From: CAJUPY01 sp051871275
GTDB taxonomy: Bacteria > Bacteroidota > Bacteroidia > Bacteroidales > Muribaculaceae
DNA length: 12,325 nt
Assembly (NCBI GenBank): GCA_051871275.1
Contig: JBJECR010000074.1
Location: forward strand, 1-12,325
Direction of reading: 5' to 3'
Positions 1 to 7,605 of this stretch are shown in pieces. Position 1 is the stretch's first letter. Every line of letters starts with the position of its first letter. The notes below the pieces were generated by a model. The model was not told where the DNA came from, ran no database searches, and saw only the letters and a list, made by a program, of their open reading frames with translations. Made by a program: the position numbers and the translations under genes.

Positions 1-48
1 CAAAAACAAAAAAAACACAAAAAACTCTTAAATATAAAAAATAAGGTG

Positions 49-56
49 TAACTTTG
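49..56 (+). promoter_or_regulatory. Probable -7 promoter box for korAB
   Basis: TAACTTTG matches the Bacteroidota -7 consensus TAnnTTTG. No good TTG lies about 20 bp upstream; the nearest candidate is TTA at 28-30. The predicted transcription start near 61-64 would give a leader of about 80 nt before the korA ATG. The rest of 1-144 is A-rich and holds no gene that I can see. The box overlaps an inverted repeat, listed separately. Confidence 0.5.
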
Positions 57-69
57 CGGTGGCAAAGTT
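50..69. promoter_or_regulatory. Inverted repeat over the korA promoter, possible operator
   Basis: The arms AACTTTGC (50-57) and GCAAAGTT (62-69) are perfect 8-bp inverted repeats around a GGTG spacer. The left arm contains most of the -7 box, so a protein bound here would cover the promoter. Transcription would probably start inside the repeat, so a DNA site is more likely than an RNA hairpin. No regulator can be named from the sequence. Confidence 0.4.
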
Positions 70-144
70 TTTCTGAAAATTATGCCGGCAAAAAAGAAAA
101 ATCTTAAAACTAAATAACCTTAAAGCAAACATTATTCTTAAGAC

Positions 145-1992
145 ATGTTAGAGCAAACCAGTGTAAAAACTCTCGACAAGGTAGTCGTGAGATTCTCAGG
201 TGACTCAGGAGATGGAATGCAGCTGGCAGGAAACATTTTCACAAACGTTTCCGCAGGTGTAGGCAATAGCGTTTCCACTTTTCCGGACTACCCGGCAGAA
301 GTAAGAGCACCACAAGGTTCATTGAGCGGTGTTTCCGGATTCCAAGTAAGCGTAGGCTCCGGCGTTCACACCCCGGGTGATGAATGTGACGTATTGGTAG
401 CCATGAACCCCGCGGCACTCAAGCAACACGTGAAATTCCTCAAACCTACAGGCGTTATTATCCTGGATATTGACGCTTTCAAACCTGAGGGACTCAAAAA
501 AGCACTTTTCCAAACCGATGACCCAATAAAGGAACTCGGCATCACTGCACAAGTGGTGGAAGTGCCTGTCACCACTATGACTAAGGCTGCACTCGCAGAC
601 AGCGGTATGGACAACAAATCCGTCCTCAAGTGCAGAAATATTTTTGCCCTCGGACTCGTCTGCTGGCTCTTTGACCGCCCACTTGAAAATGCGCTCCACA
701 TGCTCAAAAACAAGTTTGCAAAAAAACCTGCCGTTTTTGAAGCTAATGCAAAAGTGATTCAAGCCGGCTACGACTACGGACACAATATCCATGCTTCCGT
801 TTCCACTTATCGTATTGAAACAGAAACTATAAAACCGGGTAAATACACGGATATCAACGGCAATACAGCTACTGCGTGGGGACTTATCCTCGCTTCAGAA
901 AAATCCGGACGTCCTCTCTTCCTGGGCAGCTACCCTATCACCCCGGCAACTGATATTCTCCACGAACTTGCAAAACGCAAAGACTTGGGCGTAAAGGCTT
1001 GCCAGATGGAAGACGAAATTGCCGGTGTTTGCTCCGCTATCGGTGCTTCATTTGCAGGAAATCTTGCAGTCACTTCCACTTCCGGTCCCGGTCTTGCACT
1101 CAAGAGCGAGGGTATAGGTCTTGCTGTGATTGCAGAACTTCCACTCGTGATTATCGACGTTCAGCGTGGCGGACCATCTACAGGTCTTCCCACAAAAACA
1201 GAGCAAACGGACCTTATGCAAGCACTCTACGGACGTAACGGTGAATCACCGGTTGCCGTTGTTGCAGCAGCATCACCGACAGACTGCTTTGACACCGCTT
1301 TCGAAGCTTGCCGCATAGCATTGGAACACATGACACCGGTCATCCTCCTTTCCGATGCATTTATCGGAAACGGCTCTTCTGCCTGGAGAATACCGGAATA
1401 CGATGAATACCCGGAAATTAAGTGCAACTTTGTGCCGGAAGACAAAAAAGAAGGTTGGAAGCCATATCTCCGCAACCCTCAAACCCTGGTAAGATACTGG
1501 GGAATACCCGGAACGGAAGGACTTATGCACCGTCTTGGCGGCCTTGAAAAGCATGCGGAAACAAGTGCTATCTCAAACGACCCGGCAAACCACGAAAAAA
1601 TGGTGGGCATCCGCAAAGAAAAAATTGCTCGCATTGCAAACAACATTCCCATGCAGGAAGTCCTCTGTGATGCTGATGCGGACACACTGATTATCGGCTG
1701 GGGCGGCACTTACGGACACCTCCTCACCGCTGCACAGGAACTCTGCAAAGAAGGCAAGAAAGTGGCACTCGCACATTTCCGCTACATCAATCCTCTGCCT
1801 GCAAACACAGCAGATATAATTGCCAAATACAAAAACGTGATTGTGGCAGAACTGAACACAGGCATGTTTGCAGACTATCTGCAGGCTAAATTCCCGGGCA
1901 AAGAAATAAAACGAATCAATAAAATCCAAGGTCAGCCATTTATGGTGAAAGAAATCGTAGATGGGGTATCTAAAATCATGGAGGGCAAGTAA
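145..1992 (+). CDS. korA: 2-oxoglutarate:ferredoxin oxidoreductase, alpha subunit (gamma-alpha fusion)
   Basis: With KorB this subunit oxidatively decarboxylates 2-oxoglutarate with CoA to succinyl-CoA and CO2, passing electrons to ferredoxin in the cytoplasm. The 615-residue protein starts with a gamma domain (about 12-210; RFSGDSGDGM at 16-25, then FPDYPAEVRAP). The alpha pyrimidine-binding domain follows (about 235-440; GSYPITPATD at 261-270, QMEDEIA at 287-293, RGGPSTGLPT at 341-350), and then a C-terminal transketolase-like domain. The length and fusion are normal for the Bacteroidota/Kor type. The ATG at 145 places the gamma motif close to the N-terminus as expected. korB begins 2 nt after the stop, so the two are cotranscribed and probably translationally coupled. 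No separate delta (ferredoxin) subunit lies in the window. A related 2-oxoacid specificity is possible, but Kor is the best fit. Confidence 0.93.
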   Translation: MLEQTSVKTLDKVVVRFSGDSGDGMQLAGNIFTNVSAGVGNSVSTFPDYPAEVRAPQGSLSGVSGFQVSVGSGVHTPGDECDVLVAMNPAALKQHVKFLKPTGVIILDIDAFKPEGLKKALFQTDDPIKELGITAQVVEVPVTTMTKAALADSGMDNKSVLKCRNIFALGLVCWLFDRPLENALHMLKNKFAKKPAVFEANAKVIQAGYDYGHNIHASVSTYRIETETIKPGKYTDINGNTATAWGLILASEKSGRPLFLGSYPITPATDILHELAKRKDLGVKACQMEDEIAGVCSAIGASFAGNLAVTSTSGPGLALKSEGIGLAVIAELPLVIIDVQRGGPSTGLPTKTEQTDLMQALYGRNGESPVAVVAAASPTDCFDTAFEACRIALEHMTPVILLSDAFIGNGSSAWRIPEYDEYPEIKCNFVPEDKKEGWKPYLRNPQTLVRYWGIPGTEGLMHRLGGLEKHAETSAISNDPANHEKMVGIRKEKIARIANNIPMQEVLCDADADTLIIGWGGTYGHLLTAAQELCKEGKKVALAHFRYINPLPANTADIIAKYKNVIVAELNTGMFADYLQAKFPGKEIKRINKIQGQPFMVKEIVDGVSKIMEGK

Positions 1993-1994
1993 TC

Positions 1995-3008
1995 ATGGAA
2001 GAAACAAAATATACAGCAGCAGACTACAAGAGTGACCAACCCGTACGCTGGTGTCCCGGCTGCGGCGACCACGCTGTTCTCAACTCTCTGCACAAGGCTA
2101 TGGCTACCCTCGGAGTAGCACCACACATGACGGCTGTGATTTCCGGTATCGGTTGCAGTTCTCGTCTGCCTTACTATATGAACACTTACGGCTTCCACAC
2201 TATCCACGGACGTGCAGCCGCTATCGCTACAGGCTTCAAAGTGGCAAATCCGGAAATGACCGTATGGCAGATTTCCGGCGACGGCGACGGACTTGCTATC
2301 GGTGGTAACCACTTTATCCACGCCGTACGCCGCAACATCGACATAAACATTATCCTCTTTAACAATAAAATCTACGGTCTCACAAAAGGACAGTATTCTC
2401 CTACAAGCGACCGCGGCTTCGTCTCCAAATCTTCTCCTTACGGAACTACGGAAGACCCGTTTATCCCGGCAGAACTCGTATTTGGAGCAAGAGGAAACTT
2501 CTTTGCACGTGCCATTGACGTGGAACTCGCCACTTCACAGGAAGTGATGGTGGCGGCAGCACGCCATAAAGGTGCTTCCGTTGTGGAAATGCTCACAAAC
2601 TGTATGATTTTCAACAACGGTATTCACAACTTTATCACAGACCGCGAAACCCGTGCAGACAGAACTATCCACCTTGTTCACGGCGAAAAGATGATTTTCG
2701 GCAAAGAAAGCAACAAGGGTATAGTTCAAGACGGATTCGGACTTAAGGCTGTGGAAATAGGCAAAGACGGATACACTATAGATGATGTCCTTGTTCACGA
2801 TGCGCACTGCCAAAGCAACTTCCTCCACCAGCAACTCGCTATGATGGACGGACACGAACTACCTCTGGCTGTGGGAGTTATCCGTGACGTTGAAGGACTT
2901 ACGTACAACGAGGAAGTGGAACATCAAGTGGCGGAAGTACGTGCCAAGAAAGGTTTCTCTTCACTCCGCGATATGATTCTGGCAGGTGAAACCTGGGAAG
3001 TGAAATAA
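1995..3008 (+). CDS. korB: 2-oxoglutarate:ferredoxin oxidoreductase, beta subunit (TPP-binding)
   Basis: This subunit binds thiamine pyrophosphate and carries the proximal [4Fe-4S] cluster of the KorAB enzyme. In its 337 residues the cluster ligands expected for the family are visible: C20 and C23 in WCPGCGDH, C54 in GIGCSS, and C203 in TNCMIFNNG. The TPP/Mg motif is GDGDGLAIGGNHF (95-107) with the downstream NN at 123-124. Its length is usual for KorB. The ATG is 2 nt after the korA stop, and the protein aligns with the family from its first residues. An intrinsic terminator follows about 55 nt after the stop, closing a two-gene operon. In anaerobes the enzyme can run in the oxidative or reductive direction; the sequence does not tell which. 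Confidence 0.94.
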   Translation: MEETKYTAADYKSDQPVRWCPGCGDHAVLNSLHKAMATLGVAPHMTAVISGIGCSSRLPYYMNTYGFHTIHGRAAAIATGFKVANPEMTVWQISGDGDGLAIGGNHFIHAVRRNIDINIILFNNKIYGLTKGQYSPTSDRGFVSKSSPYGTTEDPFIPAELVFGARGNFFARAIDVELATSQEVMVAAARHKGASVVEMLTNCMIFNNGIHNFITDRETRADRTIHLVHGEKMIFGKESNKGIVQDGFGLKAVEIGKDGYTIDDVLVHDAHCQSNFLHQQLAMMDGHELPLAVGVIRDVEGLTYNEEVEHQVAEVRAKKGFSSLRDMILAGETWEVK

Positions 3009-3063
3009 AAAATCAGGCTTTTCTTCAAATGCCGGAAAGGAACGCCGTAAAAATACTCATAAC

Positions 3064-3111
3064 AGTGGTGGCGGTTGCAGCAACTCTGCAACTTGCCGCC
3101 ACTCCTTTTTT
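3064..3111 (+). terminator. Intrinsic terminator of korAB
   Basis: The stem pairs 3064-3080 with 3086-3103 around the loop CAACT. The upper part GTTGCAG/CTGCAAC is perfect and the lower GC-rich part pairs with one bulged T and two G-T wobbles. CC and six T follow (3106-3111). A long GC-rich stem followed by a T-run, placed just after korB, is the classic arrangement. Confidence 0.85.
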
Positions 3112-3132
3112 CGGTAGAGCCTGTTTCACCGC

Positions 3133-3210
3133 GAATATTGGACTCGGGAGATAGATAGACCCTTTTCACTCCCTGAATATTGTAGATAGACGACAGTTTA
3201 CTTGAATATT
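3133..3210. repeat. Three copies of GAATATT upstream of gltX
   Basis: GAATATT occurs at 3133-3139, 3175-3181 and 3204-3210. The first two copies are followed within a few bases by AGATAGA sequence, so they look like a degenerate direct repeat. The third overlaps the -33 box of the gltX promoter. This is an A/T-rich motif, so chance is a real possibility. Nothing else is visible between the terminator and the promoter. Confidence 0.3.
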
Positions 3211-3232
3211 TCACATTTTTTACGTAATTTTG
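3202..3232 (+). promoter_or_regulatory. Bacteroidota-type promoter for gltX
   Basis: TTG at 3202-3204 and TAATTTTG at 3225-3232 are separated by 20 bp, matching the Bacteroidota housekeeping consensus (TTG, 19-20 bp, TAnnTTTG). The predicted start lies around 3238-3240, giving a leader of about 20 nt. It follows directly after the korAB terminator. Confidence 0.7.
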
Positions 3233-3257
3233 CGAAAATATTAAAAGCCAAAGGGAA

Positions 3258-4811
3258 ATGACCAACAATAATAATACCGAACGTCCTGTAAGAGTGCGCT
3301 TTGCACCATCACCAACAGGTCCGTTACACATTGGCGGCGTACGTACCGCACTTTACAACTATCTTTTTGCACGTCAGCACGCCGGAACAATGATTCTGCG
3401 TATTGAAGACACAGACTCTCGCAGATTTGTTCCCGGTGCGGAAGAATATATAAATGAAGCACTTAAGTGGCTCGGAATTGAAATAGACGAAGGCGTCAGA
3501 GAGGGCGGAAACTATGGTCCCTATAAGCAAAGCGAACGCCGTGACATCTATCGCGAACACGTAAAACTCCTCCTGGACGCAGGAAAAGCATACATCGCTT
3601 TCGACACCCCGGAAGAACTTGAAAAAGCTCACGCTGAAAATCCTAATTTCCAGTACGATGCCTCCACTCGCGGCAAAATGCGTAACTCGCTTGCAATGAG
3701 CAAAGAAGAAGTTGACGCTCTCCTTGCAGCAGGTGAAAAATACGTTGTCCGTTTTCTTATTGAGCCGGGCAGAGACGTGGAAGTAAACGACCTTATCCGC
3801 GGAAAAGTGGTGATAAACTCCTCTATCCTTGACGATAAAGTGCTTTACAAAAGTTCCGACGACCTTCCAACGTATCACCTCGCCAACATTGTTGACGACC
3901 ACCTTATGGAAGTGACACACGTTATCCGCGGCGAAGAATGGTTGCCGTCATCACCACTCCATGTGCTTCTGTATGAAGCATTTGGCTGGCAAGACACCAT
4001 GCCGCAATTCGTGCACCTGCCGTTGCTCCTCAAGCCTGACGGCAAAGGCAAACTCAGCAAGCGTGACGGTGACCGCCTCGGTTTCCCTGTTTTCCCGCTG
4101 GAATGGCATGACCCGAAAAGCGGCGAAATTTCATCAGGCTATCGCGAATCCGGCTATCTGCCTGAAGCCGTAATCAATTTCCTTGCTCTCTTAGGCTGGA
4201 ACCCGGGCGATGACACGGAAATAATGACGATGGACGAACTTATAAGCAAGTTCTCATTTGACCGCTGTGCTCGCAGTGGTGCCAAATTCGACTTTGAAAA
4301 AGGCAAATGGTTCAACCGCCACTACCTCCAGCAGAAAGACAGCAAAGTGCTCGCGGAAATGTTCATCCCCGTGCTTAAGGCAAACGGTGTGAACACAGAC
4401 GATTTCAGTATGGAATACATCACCAAGGTTGTAGATTTGGTGAAAGACCGTATAAATTTCGTAAAAGACCTTTGGGAACAAAGCAAATACTTCTTTGTGC
4501 AGCCTACGGAATACGACGCAAAAGCAGTGAAAAAACGTTGGTCCGAACAGATGCCGCAAATTCTCACAGACCTTACGGAAGTGCTCCGCAACCTGGAAGA
4601 TTTCTCAACTCCTGCCGCAGAACCTGTCGTACTGAACTGGATTGCAGAAAAAGGCTATCATCTGGGCAATGTGATGAACGCTTTCCGTCTCACCGTTGTG
4701 GGCGAATGTAAAGGTCCTCACATGTTCGACATCACAGAACTTTTAGGCAAAGAAGAAACCATAAATCGCATACTGCTCGGCGTGCAGAGAATAAAACTGC
4801 CGGAAGCATAA
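3258..4811 (+). CDS. gltX: Glutamyl-tRNA synthetase
   Basis: Class I aminoacyl-tRNA synthetase that charges tRNA-Glu with glutamate using ATP in the cytoplasm. The 517-residue protein has the Rossmann-fold signature FAPSPTGPLHIGG (15-27), with HIGG at 24-27, and the KMSKS-type loop KLSKR at 265-269. A C-terminal anticodon-binding helical region spans roughly 345-517. The stretch after KLSKR (about 276-303, FPVFPLEW...SGYLPEAV) is a lineage feature of Bacteroidota enzymes. The chosen ATG lies about 20 nt after the predicted transcription start and puts the HIGH motif at the usual distance. waaA begins 28 nt downstream with no terminator between, so the two are probably cotranscribed. Discriminating versus non-discriminating tRNA specificity cannot be read here. 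Confidence 0.96.
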   Translation: MTNNNNTERPVRVRFAPSPTGPLHIGGVRTALYNYLFARQHAGTMILRIEDTDSRRFVPGAEEYINEALKWLGIEIDEGVREGGNYGPYKQSERRDIYREHVKLLLDAGKAYIAFDTPEELEKAHAENPNFQYDASTRGKMRNSLAMSKEEVDALLAAGEKYVVRFLIEPGRDVEVNDLIRGKVVINSSILDDKVLYKSSDDLPTYHLANIVDDHLMEVTHVIRGEEWLPSSPLHVLLYEAFGWQDTMPQFVHLPLLLKPDGKGKLSKRDGDRLGFPVFPLEWHDPKSGEISSGYRESGYLPEAVINFLALLGWNPGDDTEIMTMDELISKFSFDRCARSGAKFDFEKGKWFNRHYLQQKDSKVLAEMFIPVLKANGVNTDDFSMEYITKVVDLVKDRINFVKDLWEQSKYFFVQPTEYDAKAVKKRWSEQMPQILTDLTEVLRNLEDFSTPAAEPVVLNWIAEKGYHLGNVMNAFRLTVVGECKGPHMFDITELLGKEETINRILLGVQRIKLPEA

Positions 4812-4839
4812 AGATTTTTCACGAATCTACGGAAGTGCA

Positions 4840-6090
4840 ATGAATTGGCTATACAACACGGCTATTAACCTCTACGCCTGTGGTGCTAAAATAGCAGCAA
4901 TCAAAAGCCGCAAAATATCGCAGATGATTCAGGGGCAAAAAGAAACCCTTGAGAGGTTGCCATCACTTTTCAAAGACGGCGACAACCCTATCTGGATTCA
5001 TGCAGCATCGCTCGGTGAATTCGAGCAAGGGAGAACGCTAATAGAGCAGATAAAAGAAAAATTCCCGGAAAAGAAAATTCTCCTGACGTTTTTCTCACCC
5101 TCCGGCTACGAGGTTCGCAAAAACTACGACAAAGTGGATGCCGTGGCATATCTGCCGTTTGACAAACCTGAAAATGCTGCAAAATTTGTGGAATGTGTAA
5201 AGCCTTCAATGGCAATCTTCGTGAAATACGAATTTTGGGGAAACTATATTCAAACTCTCCGTAAACACAACATTCCCGTCTATATCATTTCCGCCATTTT
5301 CCGCCCGAAACAGATATTTTTCCGTCCCGGAGGAGGCTTTATGCGTGACATTCTGAGATGCTACAAGCACCTCTTTGTGCAGGACCAGGCATCCGCAGAA
5401 CTTTTGGCATCAATAGGAATTGAAAATGTGACTGTGGCAGGCGATACACGCTTTGACCGCGTGACACAGATTGTATCCTCCCCTACCCCGATTGCCGGAA
5501 TAGAACGTCTTTGCGGCGGGAAAGGAGTGGATATTATTTTCGGAAGCAGCTGGCACGCAGATGAAATTCACTACAGCGCATGGCTGAACAGCAATCCTGA
5601 TGTGACCTTCATCATCGCACCTCACGAATTTAACGACCACCGCTTGAACCTACTCAAAAGCAGCATAAAACACGGCAAAATCCTGTTTCTCTCCGAGTAC
5701 GAAAAAATCTTCACCACTACAGGTAAAGCACCGGAAGTTCGCGGACTTATCATAGACTCCTTTGGCAAACTATCCACTATTTACCGCTACGGCAAAATAG
5801 CGTACATAGGCGGAGGATTCGGTGCAGGGATTCACAACATCAATGAGGCTGCCGTGTATGGAATGCCGATAGTTTTCGGTCCCAAATATTCCAAATTCAA
5901 GGAAGCCAAGGACTTGATTTCACTGGGCGGAGCATTTTCCGTTTCAAGCACTTCCGAGACTGCAAAAATCCTCACTCTGCTCACCACGGATCATAAACAC
6001 CGCACAGATGCCGCAGAAATAGCACGGGCATACATAAAACGGAATTTAGGTGCCACAAATATTATTTTCAAGCATATTTTCGGCGTTTAG
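4840..6090 (+). CDS. waaA: Kdo transferase (3-deoxy-D-manno-octulosonic acid transferase, GT30)
   Basis: This inner-membrane-associated enzyme transfers Kdo from CMP-Kdo to the lipid A precursor, starting the lipopolysaccharide core. The 416-residue protein has a short hydrophobic N-terminal segment (about 3-20) typical of the family. The glycine/glutamate motif AASLGEFEQG (55-64) follows, with E60 in the position of the family's catalytic base. Further motifs are TFFSPSGYE (83-91), VKYEFW (129-134 region), GSSWHADE (235-242), and the CMP-Kdo-binding GGGFGAGIHNINE (324-336) ahead of MPIVFGP. It follows gltX by 28 nt on the same strand. How many Kdo units it adds cannot be told. Its presence supports a Gram-negative envelope. 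Confidence 0.93.
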   Translation: MNWLYNTAINLYACGAKIAAIKSRKISQMIQGQKETLERLPSLFKDGDNPIWIHAASLGEFEQGRTLIEQIKEKFPEKKILLTFFSPSGYEVRKNYDKVDAVAYLPFDKPENAAKFVECVKPSMAIFVKYEFWGNYIQTLRKHNIPVYIISAIFRPKQIFFRPGGGFMRDILRCYKHLFVQDQASAELLASIGIENVTVAGDTRFDRVTQIVSSPTPIAGIERLCGGKGVDIIFGSSWHADEIHYSAWLNSNPDVTFIIAPHEFNDHRLNLLKSSIKHGKILFLSEYEKIFTTTGKAPEVRGLIIDSFGKLSTIYRYGKIAYIGGGFGAGIHNINEAAVYGMPIVFGPKYSKFKEAKDLISLGGAFSVSSTSETAKILTLLTTDHKHRTDAAEIARAYIKRNLGATNIIFKHIFGV

Positions 6091-6128
6091 ATTCAAACTT
6101 TTAGTCCTGCAAAAACGTTATAAAATAG

Positions 6129-6140
6129 ATAGTTAACTAT
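6129..6140. promoter_or_regulatory. 12-bp perfect palindrome before the lipoprotein gene
   Basis: ATAGTTAACTAT is a perfect palindrome ending 15 nt before the lipoprotein ATG. It could be an operator, but it is A/T-rich and short. I see no TAnnTTTG box in the 65-nt gap after waaA, and no terminator either, so read-through from waaA is possible. Confidence 0.25.
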
Positions 6141-6155
6141 AGAATTATTAAGGTT

Positions 6156-6758
6156 ATGAAAAAGTCACTTCTACTTTCGCTAATTTGTATTTCATTATCT
6201 ATTCTCACGTCTTGCAACGGCAAAGAAGACCTTGCAAACGACCTTGTGGGCACATGGGCTTCCGCACCATCACAGTTAAGCACAGACGATGAAGCGGTTA
6301 TTGCAGTTACACGCATTTATCACATACAAAAAGATGAAGACAAGTGCGGCGGAGCAATAAATTTTGAAGGTATTGTGAACGTAACTTCCGCTCTCACTGC
6401 AGACAGAGGCTTTCTTCAAGCCACTACTTTCTCTGCTTCCGGAACCGTAAGAGCAACCGGAACATGGGAGGCTACAGACGATGACGAAATAAAAGTTTAC
6501 TATCTGCCGGAATCCGTTACCACTGTTTTTGAGCCACAAACCGTGCTTTTGCCAAACTTTGCAGCAGACAGCAACGACTCCACAGCAGTGCAGTACAAGA
6601 CTATTATCGCCCAAAACGTGGCTACAAAAATCAGAGCCATCTTTATGGAAAAAGCTTCTATCGTCCTTGAAATGGACGACATAGAAATGGACAGCGACAA
6701 ACAGTCGTTTACATTTGAACTTAACGACAAAAAATACGTTATTCGACGTCAATCATAA
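6156..6758 (+). CDS. Lipocalin-like lipoprotein of unknown function
   Basis: A 200-residue exported lipoprotein. The signal peptide MKKSLLLSLICISLSI leads to the lipobox LTSC (17-20), with C20 as the acylated residue. The mature protein starts CNGKED; acidic residues at +4 and +5 loosely resemble the Bacteroidota surface-export signal, though not its canonical form. The motif LVGTW (30-34) and a second TGTWEATDDDEIKVYY (101-116) are typical of small lipocalin-like beta-barrel lipoproteins in Bacteroidales, and the alternating strands up to about 195 fit that fold. A second Cys (C64) is present in the mature part. It lies 65 nt after waaA and 37 nt before ferritin. No ligand or partner can be assigned; the fold is inferred from short motifs. 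Confidence 0.75.
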   Translation: MKKSLLLSLICISLSILTSCNGKEDLANDLVGTWASAPSQLSTDDEAVIAVTRIYHIQKDEDKCGGAINFEGIVNVTSALTADRGFLQATTFSASGTVRATGTWEATDDDEIKVYYLPESVTTVFEPQTVLLPNFAADSNDSTAVQYKTIIAQNVATKIRAIFMEKASIVLEMDDIEMDSDKQSFTFELNDKKYVIRRQS

Positions 6759-6795
6759 AACAACTTATTTAAACTATACTAAATTTACTTTTATT

Positions 6796-7320
6796 ATGCT
6801 AAGTGAAAAAATGGAAGCTGCTCTTAACGAGCAGATTAATGCAGAACTTTGGTCTGCTTATCTTTATCTCTCTATGGGTATGAACTTTGAAGCTCAGGGA
6901 AGACCGGGCGTTGCAAACTGGTTCAAAATCCAATTTAAAGAAGAACAGGATCACGCTCAAATCTTTATGAACTACATCAATAGCCGCGGCGGACGCGTTA
7001 TCCTCAAACCTATTGCTGAAGTTCCTACTGAATGGTGCTGCCCGCTTGAAGCATTCAAGGCTACTCTTGAACACGAACGCAAAGTTACTGCACTCATCAA
7101 CAATCTTTATGCTCTTGCAGAAGAAGAAAAAGACTATGCTTCTCGCGAACACCTCAAATGGTTTGTAACAGAGCAAGTTGAAGAAGAAGAAAATGCACAG
7201 GTTCTCATCGACAAATTCACACTTATCGGTGATAACGGTATGGGTCACTATATGCTCGACCAGGAACTCGCTGCTCGTGCTTATTCCGTTCCTTCTCCTC
7301 TCGCAAACACAGAAGAATAA
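6796..7320 (+). CDS. ftnA: Ferritin (non-heme, FtnA type)
   Basis: Iron-storage protein that forms a 24-subunit cage, oxidises Fe(II) and stores it as a ferric mineral in the cytoplasm. The 174-residue four-helix protein has all expected ferroxidase residues: E17, E50, H53, E94, Q127 and E130, at the same numbering as Escherichia coli FtnA. The start is the ATG at 6796 (MLSEKMEAALNEQ). The frame is open back to 6715, but the upstream part overlaps the lipoprotein gene in another frame and has no ferritin similarity. A TACATTTG box at 6710-6717, inside the lipoprotein gene, could be its own promoter; no matching -33 was found. There is no haem-binding Met typical of bacterioferritin in an obvious position. 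The 3' end runs into the hairpin array without a clear terminator. Confidence 0.94.
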   Translation: MLSEKMEAALNEQINAELWSAYLYLSMGMNFEAQGRPGVANWFKIQFKEEQDHAQIFMNYINSRGGRVILKPIAEVPTEWCCPLEAFKATLEHERKVTALINNLYALAEEEKDYASREHLKWFVTEQVEEEENAQVLIDKFTLIGDNGMGHYMLDQELAARAYSVPSPLANTEE

Positions 7321-7342
7321 AAAAACACGGCAAACCCGGCTT

Positions 7343-7577
7343 CCCACCTGTAGTGCCTTGCACGCCAAGTAAACCCGGATAACGCCAAAATATCCCCACC
7401 TGTAGTGCTGTGGCACGCCACGGCATCCCAAGTGAACTCGGATAACGCCAAAATATCCCCACCTGTAGTGCTGTGGCACGCCACGGCATCCCAAGTGAAC
7501 TCGGATAACGCCAAAATATCCCCACCTGTAGTGCTGTGGCACGCCACGGCATCCCAAGTGAACCCGGATAACGCCAA
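7343..7577. repeat. Tandem array of a 63-bp hairpin unit
   Basis: Units begin with CCCACCTGTAGTG. They lie at 7343-7394 (52 bp, shortened and divergent), 7395-7457 and 7458-7520 (63 bp each, identical to each other), and 7521-7577 (one change, then divergence). Each full unit can form two hairpins. One is TGCTGTGG-CACG-CCACGGCA (7406-7425 in the second unit); the other is GGATA-ACGCCAAAA-TATCC across the unit boundary (7377-7395). The first stem contains a T-G pair, which is a G-U wobble in plus-strand RNA but a C-A mismatch in minus-strand RNA, so the plus-strand form is the more stable. The array starts 22 bp after the ferritin stop. There are no spacers, so it is not CRISPR. Confidence 0.95.
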
Positions 7578-7580
7578 GAT

Positions 7581-7599
7581 GCAAGCTTGGAGAGCTTGC
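7581..7599. repeat. Hairpin GCAAGCT/AGCTTGC after the array
   Basis: The perfect 7-bp arms GCAAGCT (7581-7587) and AGCTTGC (7593-7599) flank the loop TGGAG. The bases after it (GGCAATCAGTTAACCCC) resemble the sequence after the stem in the 63-bp unit (GGCATCCCAAGTGAACCCGG). This may therefore be a diverged fifth unit with a different stem. Confidence 0.7.
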
Positions 7600-7605
7600 G
7601 GCAAT

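Noticed and set aside
2924..3331. Minus-strand open frame spanning the korB-gltX gap
   Set aside because: It would run through the korAB terminator and gltX promoter and overlap both genes. No ribosome binding site or family motif is visible.
3324..3920. Minus-strand open frame of 198 codons
   Set aside because: Antisense shadow of gltX, rich in F, V and C, with no recognisable motif.
6715..6795. 27-residue N-terminal extension of ferritin
   Set aside because: It overlaps the end of the lipoprotein gene in another frame and has no ferritin-like sequence. The ATG at 6796 gives exact E. coli FtnA numbering of the active site.
7343..7577. CRISPR array or integron attC sites
   Set aside because: The repeats are directly adjacent without spacers and there are no cas genes. 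The stems lack the paired AAC/GTT core sites and cassette genes of attC arrays.
6799..7584. Long minus-strand open frame (261 codons) across ferritin and the repeat array
   Set aside because: Because 63 bp is 21 codons, frames without a stop in one unit stay open through the whole array. The rest lies antisense to the clear ferritin gene, and the composition (21-residue repeats, then runs of F and C) is not protein-like.
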